The notes beneath the pieces were generated by a model. That model ran no database searches. It saw only the letters and a program-made list of their open reading frames with translations, and was not told the DNA's origin. A stretch of 64,000 bases of DNA, taken from the NCBI GenBank assembly GCA_035048495.1, contig CM068553.1, forward strand, positions 12,102,020 to 12,166,019, in the 5' to 3' direction. The DNA comes from Euptelea pleiosperma (Eukaryota > Streptophyta > Magnoliopsida > Ranunculales > Eupteleaceae). Within the stretch, counting starts at the first letter, position 1, and each line of letters begins with the position of its first letter. Shown in pieces: positions 9,965-21,900 of this stretch. A program made the position numbers and the translations under genes.

Positions 9965-12900
9965 TCATCCCCACCTCACAATCACGGAACCCCATGTAAG
10001 GCCAGCACCAAAGCCTGCAGCGGCAATTATATGGCCTGGTTGCACCTTCCCACTTCGAACAGCTTCATCCAACGCCAAGGGAATGGATGCGGCACTGGTG
10101 TTACCATAATTAGCCAAATTCGATATAATCCGTTCTGGTGGGACCTGCAAACGTGTTGCAACAGCATCGATGATCCTTTGGTTTGCCTGCATCAACCAGT
10201 TGGTCCATTATTATTTACTCCTATCATTATTAACTATGGAATGACTACTATGTAGTTTCTAGTTTTAGTGTAGATGATGAGGCCCCAGTTAAAACACACA
10301 CAATCTATACATGGCATTGCCCTTGCCGAACATGCTGGGGTTGGTACCCACCATTTTATGGTCCGACGTAGAGACTCTACTATGCAGAAAGTCAACCCAA
10401 ATGCATGATCTAACCATTCAAATTAGAAATGACCTTTGGTCAGGTCCAGGATAAAGTGCTAGATTTGATGAGTAAGATCACTTGTTTTGACAAGTGAAGA
10501 AACTGAAAGGTACGATCATCCAATCAGCTCAACTCTTGGCATAGGTCTTCTAGGTGAGGCGGCATACCACTGTATACACCATATGTACTTAGATCCATAA
10601 GACAGGGCCCTTAGAATTTCCTTCTAGAGATTTTTTTTTTTATATAATACCTGATGCAGAAGTAACCAATCAATCTGAGAAGCCGTGAGACCGGCCTTTT
10701 CCAGTGCAGACTCGATCACCTGTGGCACACACCGAACAGCGAAGCGGAAGACCTCTTTGCCATTCATTTGGATGCATGAGTACGAAGAGCGTTTTGGGGG
10801 GAAGTCTACCACTGAACCATTGGAACCCAACACATGCTCCGTTTCATCCTCTTTGATTGCGGCATTTAAGTGCCTGCACAAGTAGTGGGTAAGTGAATGC
10901 TCAGTCTCATTTCCCTCGTGCAAACGCAAAATAGATAGTCAAAGAAGTGTAGGAAAAAAAGAAAGAATGGATTCAATTTGTTTTTTTCAACAAGACAAGA
11001 TACACGTACTTTTGGCCATCCCCATCACTGTGCGCATCAAAACCAAACAAGCCGTCCTCATTGCCATCACAAGCCTGCAAAGCAATTGCATTATTGAAAA
11101 TAAAATCAAGAGCTTATTTTCTTCAAGAACAACTATAAACTTAGCTGTTTACTAAAATAAGTTAGATAAATATAACTTTTAAACAACAGTAACCATAACA
11201 GCTCATGAGAAAACAAATCACTAATGCTTATGAGAAGGACCAGTCAGCCTATAGATAGGTAGCCTTTTTATCGATCATAAAAAGATATATAACCTTGTAA
11301 GCCTAATCACTAGCCAAGCTACTAGGGTATGAATCAGCCCTAGAGCAGCCTCTGCACGTATATTTCCACACTGAGATACCCATAAGGTAACCCTGTTCTT
11401 GAGTCCTGACATCAAGTTCGAGCAACTCCCAATGTTTTAAGGTCGTCCAAGAAAAAGGCTGGGTTGGACCATTTCAATCCCTATTGAGAAAAGCGGCACT
11501 CTATAAACATCCGATCATCAAAACAAAGGAGAGTACCCATCTTGAATGTTAGTGCAGTCTCTGCACATTACTTCCACAGTGAGATAACCATAAGGGAAGC
11601 TGTTCTTGACATCAAGTTCGAGCAACTCCCAATGTTTTAAGGTTGTTCAACAAAAAGGCTGGGTTTTGGACCATTTTGATCCCTATTGAGAAAAGTGGTA
11701 CTCCATAAACATTCTATAATCAAAACAAAGGAGAGTATCTGTCTTGACTATTAGAATATTATGCAGATCTATAAAAACATAAAGGCCCCAAAATTGTGAA
11801 GTCCTTGTGGAAGCACCCTCCTTTCAATAGAAGGGGAGATTTGTTTACTGAGGGTGGATGAAAGTTTGACTGATGACAACAGCAGACCTACCCAAACACC
11901 TTAAAACCATCATATGCAAAAGAACTTGGGGAAAACGAAGACGTCCCCAGCAGAGAGTGATAGTTTAGTCCTCAAGGAAAGAAATGGTTTAAAAACCAGC
12001 TTTTTTTGGGCGAACCGTTGAACCTGGGCGATTGAACTGGTAAACCGTTCGCCCAGGTTTGTTCAAATGTTCAAAATCCTCTTTTTTATTTATTAAATAC
12101 TTACGGACTTACCAGAAGATGATTTCTAATCTTGATTCATTAATAAGAGTAATTTATGGCAAACTGTCCATATTTGGAAGTGATAATAAGATTTCTGATT
12201 AAAGGTATCCCCTAGTGACAACATCTATATATATATATATATATAGAGACAGAGAGAGAGAGAGAGAGAGAAGGGATAACTTTAAAATTAATTTACTAAT
12301 TTTAAAGAAAATTAGTAACAAAACAGAAGCATGCACTCCTCATTTTTCTAATCTTTCCTTTCCCAGTTGTTTTATTCCTTTAATGGGAAGTTGTAATGAT
12401 AACTATGTTTGGGCCTTTTAACAGAAATATTTGATTATAAAGACAATTAATTATGATGTCAGCTGATGTCATCAGTCAACCAGTTGACCAGACCAGTTGA
12501 ACCGGATCGGCCTCGCCTGGCCCTTATACCCAATTCGATGACCGGAACAGGTTTGAAAATGTTGGTTTATTCTTCCATTAACCTCATAGTCCAGCTGAGG
12601 ATACCAGGGCCAGAGCACTAATTTATTTTTCAATTATCCAAAAGAAAGGATCTGAAAATAAGTACATAACAGTTGTTTTTGTTTCTTCAGAATTGAGCAA
12701 AAATCATTGCAAAAAAATGTTTCGATCATAGCAGGCACATCAGATTTAGAGTTAAATGGGTAAATCAAGGTGCATCTACTGCATCCATTTAGCATTTAAC
12801 AAAATAAAAAAAGAAACACATAGCAACAACAAAGACAGAAATACGAAACATAGGTAGAAAGTCTCAAGATTGGAGTAACCAAAGAATAACTTCACTTGAG

Positions 12901-15900
12901 GTTTGTTATTCTGGCATGACAAACAACAACAACACGGAAAGATACCAAAAAGGAATCAAATATAAGAGCATTAATGCCACATCGATTACGTTGATAGTTG
13001 AAAAGGAGCAGAGGAAGTTAAAAGACATTAAACTTTATTAGTCAGTCCCCATTAGTATAGATTGAAGAATCTGAAAATGGATTTATCACTTCTCTAGCAC
13101 AAAATGGTCGTCAAAGGCAGTTATATTGTGGATGGTGTCTTGATTGCAAATGAATGTACAGATTCTTGTCTAAAGTTGGTGTTCTCACTGTTCTTTGAAA
13201 GTAGCTATAGAGAAAACATACAACTTAGTTCAGAGATTTTCAAATTATATCATAAGTAGATTGGGATTTGGAGACGATGGAGAATAAGTAACAATACACA
13301 TTTCTTCAGCACCATTTTCTTCCCTTGGCCATTGTACTATGGTAGATTTCTTTTGTAAGAATAGTATAGGACTCAGCCAATAGCACCACTCTCTCCATTC
13401 TTATTCGTGCTGACTGGGGGAGGCTCTAAGCAAAAACGCCTCGAGGACGGAATCCATTGGTTGATATAAAGTGAACAATGAAAGAAGTTCCATCTCTAAT
13501 GTTCAACTTGTCATTGACAATCGTTGTTTTGCTCTTACGTAATTAGATTAAGATTTGTATATGTATACTCAAATGCTTGCAAGCAGTTTTGGGTCTTAGA
13601 GCGAATTTGGAAGAAGGATTGTTGGATGGTCTTGTGCAAATGACATGAATTTAGTTGAAATGTTCAACGTGTTGGGATGTAAAAGGGAATCATTTCTAAT
13701 CTTTTGTTTGAGTCTCCAATCGTGGTTGTGACTTCACTCGTAAAATTATGTTGGGTCCACTGGTTGAAAGAATTGAATGGATACAAGCAACTTGAAGCAT
13801 CATATCAATCAGAAGACTGTCTTTCTCATCAAGTCCACTCTTTCAAACACACCCACCTACTTCATGTCCTCAAGTACCAGTGGCAATTGCAAACAAGCAT
13901 GAGAGAATCCAAAGGGATTTTCTGTGTAGGAAGGAAATATGACATAAATCGTTTGAATGGATGTACTCAAAGATACACAGTAATTAGTACTAATAAGATT
14001 ATAGAAAAGAATAATGCTTTTCTTGGCAAACATCTTTAGAGGTTCTGGGCTGCACTACTCCCCTGCCCCATGCCCCAACCCCCCAACCAAGAGGGAGATT
14101 GCCAAATAAAAAAAGATATATACATGATGCTGAAGGATGTATTGAATATGTTAGTAAAAGCAACAAACAATGACTAATAAGAAAAAGAATCGATTGCTCA
14201 CAAGATAGAAAGGAGAGGCATTGTTTGTAAAAGAAATATGATCATTGGAACAACAAAATCAACATCTTGCCAACACTCATGAGTTGAAGAGAAAGCTCAA
14301 TTATACGGATGGATGTCTTGTAAATATTAATAATAACAAATCAACATATATCTAGCCAAGAGTCAAGGATTAAGAAGATAAACCCAACACCAGAAATAGA
14401 AGAATAAAAGGGTTGCTAGATCTAGGTTTTTTGGTTTAGTTAGAAGAGCCAAAGTTTTTGTCGGACTGGCTAGAAAAGTTTTAGTTGCTTGTTCTCTTCC
14501 AGGTTCGATTAAGAAAAAAGTTTTCTCAGCAGCATCACAACAATCTAGGGTCTACAGATCTTGTGCTCTCTCCTGATGCAGTCGATGAAGGGTTGCACAA
14601 TTCTTGAGGTAGAGATGCGAACACAAGTTCTTTATAGCTTTAGAGTTTTATATAATTGAAGGTGACTACACTATCGGACCATCAAAAGATAGTTAGGTTA
14701 GTTTTGTAAGCATGTAAAAAAAAGTACTGATATCGAAGGATTAAAATTCAGGTGATTCTCTCACAGGAAATCGATATTTTTTCAATCTGACTACTTTGAT
14801 GTGGGCATCAAATTTACATGGAAGTGATAAATCCCAGATCCTTTCCCACTCATTGAGGAGGCCCCATACTCTGTACTAGTATTTTGATGTCAAATATTAA
14901 AGGTGGAATGGGATCTGAGCTGCAGTACTAAACCCTCAATGTGGAGATATTCATCACAAAGCATTCTGAACCTAGTTTCATCCATGAAGTGTGGGTCCTG
15001 AAATTCCTAAGCATGAAATATTAAAACCATACAACAGCTCCATAAAATACACTGAAACCTACTTCTTTTTGTGTCAATGCTTCCCACTTGGCATACTATG
15101 TGCATTGTTAGTCTTAGTAGAGACTCTGGTGCCTTTCAAATATGGAGCACATAATAAAATTTAGGTAATATGAAATCAATATTGCCAAACAAGATGCAAA
15201 AACTCATTAATGGAATTTAGAAAAACAGGATCACCTATGGTGCGACAAACAAGAAAGAGCAAGAATGGGAGGTCAAAATGAAGACTCCTCATGAAGAGAT
15301 GTAAGCCAACCTGGCCTACTGTCTCGGTGAAGCAAGATACCAAATTATCAAGAATGGACCCCAGCATGTTTATGCAGGAAAGTAGAAACAAGAAAAATAT
15401 GATGAATTAAATACTAAAAAAACTAATGTTTGAAAAGATTCTTTTATTTTTATTTTGGCTTCCAAATCCATAAATATGGCCAGAACGAGCACAGAAGCAA
15501 AAGAAACTATTAATTCGCAAGATTGATACATGTTAAAGAATAATTTTTGGAATGGAGTAAAAAAAAAGAAGTACCTGTACTAATACAGCACCAGCAGCAT
15601 CCCCAAATAAAATACAGGTTCCTCTATCCGTCCAATCAACATACCGGGAAAGTGCATCAGCGCCAATAACTAGAACATTTTTAAACCCACCTCCTGTAAT
15701 TTGCACCACCACAGCTTCAGTCATATAAACCATGGGTTACCAGGAAAAAAGAAACTCATTTACAGCTCAGTATACACATTGATTACCTCTTATATAACAA
15801 GCAGCTGTGACTAGACCCACCACAAACCCACTACACGCAGCTGTAATGTCATAGGCCAAAGGATTTCTTTTACAGCCTAGTGCTTTCTGGATCTGATATT

Positions 15901-18900
15901 AGAGAAAAGCATCATAAGCGAGATTTTCTGAAACTGGACAAAATATCAAGCTAAATGTAGAGAAACCCACTTTTCAGAATGGCTCAAGAAATTGAAATTA
16001 AGATCAGTAATCAGGCAGTAGATTTTCCAGGCAACTGGGCTGAGTTTTTCCACAGAATCAGCAGAGAACTTGGAAATTTAGCCACATTTTAGTAGTCTAT
16101 GCTGTCTAGAGTTCTGGTGCTGGTAAAAAACAAGGTAGAAACTTGACCAAGTACTTAGAAATCTGTTCGCAGCAAGACCAATTTACTTAGCTGGGATTTT
16201 ACTACTGATTCCGAGTTTTTAAACATGCTACAAGATTCAACATTCTATACAGAACAAAAAGACCAAACAGAGCTAGCCTTAGCATTCGTAGACCAGTGTG
16301 CCTACTCTACTTAAGGGAGCAACAGAATTCTTCAAGGATTTCAACTTTAAAGTCTACTGATAGAGATTTCTAGAGATAACCATTAAGGACCTAATGGAAT
16401 GCATATGCATCATCAAAGAGGTGGCTGGCATATTGAATGACCTAGATTGATAAGCCAGCGGGGCATTTGAACTTAATAATGTATAGAAGCATCATCTAGT
16501 GCTTTAAGAAGTATCATATATTCATATATTTTCTCACATCAAAGCAAGGACAATGAGAAACAGCTAAATGGGTGAAAATGATAGTCAAACATTTCCTTAG
16601 AGGAGGAAACGATTTGTTATAAATAGTTGAGTAAATTATTAAAAAAACAATGTTGATGAAGTGTATGCCATAGAACTTGAATGTCGCACGAACTACAAGG
16701 AGAAATATTGTTCTAATAATGCACAGAACCCCTCACTTCCAGACGAGGACAATGAGAGATGGCGAGATAAGTGGAACATTCACTTAAAGGAGAAAATGGT
16801 TTCTCGTAAAAAGTTTTTCACCAATGCATTATTAAGAAAACAATGTTGATGATGCGTGCCATGAAACATGGATGAGGTGAAAATTACAGTGAGACATTAT
16901 TCTTTCCATGCACATTCAGTTGGGAGACATCCAAGAAGCTCAACTTCAACTAAAATTACAATTTCCATTTTACTTCGTAAATTACTGTAGGATGTATATT
17001 ATCAACAACCTAGTTTTCCAAACCACACCTGAGGAGCAGTGCCAAAAATATCCTCTGAAGTAGATGTACACATTAGGACTAGGTCCACATCATCAGGATC
17101 AACTTGAGCCATCTGAAGAGCTTTCTTCGCTGCCTCTACAGCCAATTCTGTCAATTTATCTTTCCCTACCAAGGCATAAACCAACCAAAAATAATTAAAT
17201 GTTAGTAATTGTGAAGAATGCGTGCAATACATGTAGGAGATTTTGGACCACAATTAATGAGTCCCTCTTTAGAGATTGCTAGAAATGAAACTTGTAATAC
17301 CCTGAACTTTTGTTCATGATTTTTTGAGTAAATTAATTATAAAAAGTTGAATTTGACTCCTTAATTTCTTTTTCTACAACTTATTTTCAATGATAATTAA
17401 CTATATTACTATTGTGGTCTATGAGTGATATAGTCGTAATAAATAATTAATGAGTTATACTTATTAGGTGGGCCCATAGGGCCAATTTAGAGGCCTTTTG
17501 AGCTTAATAATAATCTTAAATGAAGCCTACTTGATACCCATAGGCCTTAGGCCCATTTTTAGCCCATATCCATCTTAAAATAAGCTTTTTAGTGGGTTAT
17601 AAAATTCACCTATTTTAAAGTGACGAAAATCACTTAAAATTAGAAACTCTACTTTCCTAAACCTATTTAATAAAGCATTGGGAGCTTGTGAACTCTTACA
17701 AACCCTAAATCATTACTCCAATATTTCTCTCATCTTTCTCTCCCTCTTTCTCCATTGAAGCACCTCCATTAAAGAACTTGAAGAACCTTCGAAGCCCTAG
17801 AAACACCATAGCATGTCACTATTTAACATCATCCATTGAAACAAAAATATTGATGAAACCCCAAAGCATAACATACTAGAAGATTGACTTCATCGACAAC
17901 AATCAAAGAAATATACTACACATTCTCATCTCTCTCGAATCTAAGAGAAAGTAATAACAAGTAATTACACTCTACAATGTTGAATATATTCGTCAATTAA
18001 TATAGTATTGTTAATGATTATATGGTGTTTTTGGTGTATTCTTTTGAGATTTCAATCTTATTCGTTAATCATATATGGGTAAGCATCATAAATTTATGAT
18101 TTTTTTATATTTATTGTGGGAATTGTTGCCCTTGGTGAAAAATCGTAGCCCTTGGTGGAAAATCATTGCCCTTGGTGGGAATTCGTTACCCTTTGTGGGA
18201 AATCGTTTCGTTACCCTTGGTGGGAATTCGTTACCCTTAGTGGGAGATTGTTGCCTTTGGTGGGAATTCGTTACTCTTGGTGTGAATGAATGAGGAATAA
18301 AGTACATTTAATATCATCATCATGATTGGTTATTTTGGATGGTTTGATCTTCTTGATTTTGGGTTAATATGTTGATTAACATGCTTAAAGTAATTATGAT
18401 TGCATTATCTTCATTGTCTTGTGTACTCGTACTTTACTGGGCTTTCGCTCATGGTATTACACCGAAACATTTCAGATTTTGTTGATCTCGGTGAGGAGGA
18501 TACTTTGGATGAGACGGAGTCGATGGATGGCGTAGAAATTGAAGAAGAGATTTTAATGCTTAAATGATTTAAAGGTTTTAATGATGTAATAATGAATTTT
18601 TAACATGGTTAGGGTCGTTGGGACCATCAATGGTATGAATTGATCACTTTATTTTTATTTTTAACATGTTGGGTTTTCCGACGTCTTACGCGGAAATATT
18701 CATAAAATATTCATGCGATAATATTTTAATATGATTCCAAAGAGGTTAGAACCATGATTCAATATAATATTTTACTGAATTATTTCGTGATTTTAGGAGT
18801 TATATAAGTGGGTGCGGTTTGGCACAAATCTCAAAATTTCTGTGCTGATTTTGCAGAATCAGCACCCTTATTCTGACTTTAAACAACTTTAGCACCTATT

Positions 18901-21900
18901 AGATGACCGAATCTAGTCAAGGAGAAAATACGAAAGTTGTAGGTTTTTAAGTTACCTTTCCATCCATATATAGTGGGTCAACAGATTCGATAGGACGTAT
19001 CCTGTAGAGCCGTTTTACTAAGAGGAGGTCAGAACTGCCTGACTGTAAAATATTTAATTTTTACAAACCCTTGTCTAAATGTTTTCCTAAGTTGTAAAAT
19101 AGGACCACATGATTTTATTACATGTAAATTTAGTTTATTTTGAGTAGATAAAAACCCATATTTTATTTGCTTGATTTGGATTCCGATCAAAACCGTAAAA
19201 ATCAATACAAGTTAAAAATCTTACTTTTCACCTATTTTTGACAGTTACCGTTAGGGCTGAATTGAGAGTAGTGAACTGACTCCAAAAAATTTGTAAATGT
19301 CATTTTAACCAAAGTGCCTTTGTTAAAGTTGTATCTTATGATTTTTAGAATAAAACCCTCCAAGAAAATAATTTTTTGACATATTTTGAATTTTGACCAA
19401 AAGTTGACCATTTTTCGTTGAACCGTGAAAATCAAGTTTCAAAACTATTATCAATAGGCGTTTTTGCTTAAGTGTTTTACAAAAGATGTTTGATATAAAT
19501 TCTAGGTAATTATAGAGATCCTAATTAGTGATATTGACCAAAATTAAAGTTTGACTTTGATTTTGACTTTGGTTATTCCACCGTAATAGCTTATACGCTT
19601 CCGATTATTTGACTACTGGAGTTGAACTGTTTCTTATCAATCACGATAGTAATTTTTGATGTTTTCTTTATTTTATTTTTTTTTAGCACTTTATTTTTTT
19701 TACACCCTGATCTTGGGTAAATGAGCTGATCCATAGGCATTCGGGTTCGATTTGGGTGCCCGGATCTGGAGCGTGACAAAACCAATCCAAAATCCTAACA
19801 ATATGTTTTGGCCGATCAGAAGAATAAGCAAAAGGTCCATAAAAGGGTGTATATATTGGATGGTTAAGTTCATCAGATTGAACGGGACATGTCAAATGAT
19901 GGGTCTCGATGCCCCCAACATGAGCTGCATGCATAGCACATTTCCTCCACAGAACCCAGTAGAATTTCCTATAGTTTTGGATGCACCTCCCTGCAAGGAA
20001 ATAAATTTCGGTTTCGAGGTTTATTTCGACCATCCTGGAAATGGAAATATTTCGTGGAAACATTTCGACCAGTGTGGAAATAATACATTTTTCGTGGAAA
20101 TGGCGGAAATAATGCACAAATGATGGAAATATTCTGGAATTTTTTGTGGAAAGTTTGGCAAATGATAAAACAAGCATAAAAACACACTCAGAAGCTATCA
20201 AATCATAATATACAACCATATGTAGTGTGAAAATGAATGACCATGGCAATCTGTAATATGTTGAGGCAGGTATCTCCGTATCTGATAGTCAGTCAAGGTA
20301 TTATTTAATTAGATAACTATAATTTAATTGTTAATTATAAAAAAGTTATAAATCAAGGTATTAACGAATCTTTATTCATTTACTATTATGCATAATTTTA
20401 GAAAACCTATTTATTATTAACTTACAACATTTACTTAATTTTTTGAATGCTTAAATATTTTTTGAAAAAAATTTAACCAAACCAACTTGTAGAACGAGCT
20501 AAGTTATTCAACATATAATCAATTTATGCCCAATTATGGATGTTTAGGGTAAAAACCAAGGAAATTGGGGTTTTCCCTAAATTTCAAAATTTTACCCTAA
20601 ACGAATCTTCAATCCGCGAACAAATCCAATATAAACAAATCATAGATTCATAGATTTGATGTATTTACACCTAATCTATCTATTTGTAGTAAGAAATGAT
20701 AGCATGGAATTTTATACTTGCGTCCATTTTGAATTTGAAAAAACTCTAAAATGGGATTCAATTTATGATCAATCCATCAATCAAAAAATCTTCAACGGAT
20801 TGGTCTTTTTTATTAAAAAAATATGGAAAGGGGTTAAATGGGTCAAATATGGGATGCATAGCGGTTTTAAACTCAAATGAGATGTTTCCTACCTTCGATT
20901 GAAATATTTCCATACATGTCGAAACATTTCGACCGAAATAATACATATTTACACTGTCGATTGATCGAAATTTACTATTCACCGGAAATATTTCGACATG
21001 AATGAAAATATTTTGCGAAATTTAACATTATTTCCATGTATGTATTCTTTCCTGTCAGTAACCTAGAAAATGGAAATATTTCGCAAAATATTTCAATAAT
21101 TTCGCGAAATTTATTTCCTTGCATCACTGTTCCTCCTAAACAAGAAGACAGAATGGAGTAGCTAGCATTGAGGAAGAGCCTACCTGAAAGAATTCGTCGA
21201 TTACGAATCCCAGTACGGACAGATATCCACTCATCAGATGTTTCAACAATGTTTGCGAGATCATCATTGGAAATTACTAGACTTGGCACTGCAGAGCCAC
21301 ATCCAACTAGCTTGCACCCTTGACTAACAAGTCTGTAGAAACTTCTAGTTATATTTAGGAATGGGAAAGTAAACTTTAGATCATGCTGACATGCATATCA
21401 TCTAACTCAAAGATGCTCGCATTGCAGGAAATCAAATTCAAACCAATGAAGATAAAGATAGAGATAGAAATGTTAGAAACCTTAAAAACATAAAATGTGT
21501 ATATTTTACATACAACTATCAAAGTCCAGTTACGCAAACAGTTCCATGCACACACTTGGAAGAATATGTTAGAGGAGATTACTGCTCATATGACTTCACA
21601 TCATTAGGTCTCCATATATGTAGAACTTTGTCAGAAAATTAATTCTTGTGAAAACTAACATTTCATAACATATTTCACAATTTACCCTTTTTTGTCATTT
21701 TTTCAACTTCTTTGCAAAATTTGTGTTTTTTTCTAGGATTTCTAAATATATTTGTACTTCTGTTAATTATTTGATTCATCTAATTCCTATCAAACATGGA
21801 AACCCAAACTGCGGTTTGCCTTAATCACTTTTTGGGCCCTAGTCAATTCCTGTTTTGGTTCTATATTCACGCAGCATGCATTTAGTGTTGTGTTTTGTCA

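Noticed and set aside
18121..18290. CRISPR-like direct repeats
   Set aside because: Units run without unique spacers and lie inside a plant LTR. It is a minisatellite.
19683..20249. 188-residue open frame (-)
   Set aside because: It crosses the end of the solo LTR and the left end of the foldback element, so it is a chance frame in repeat DNA.
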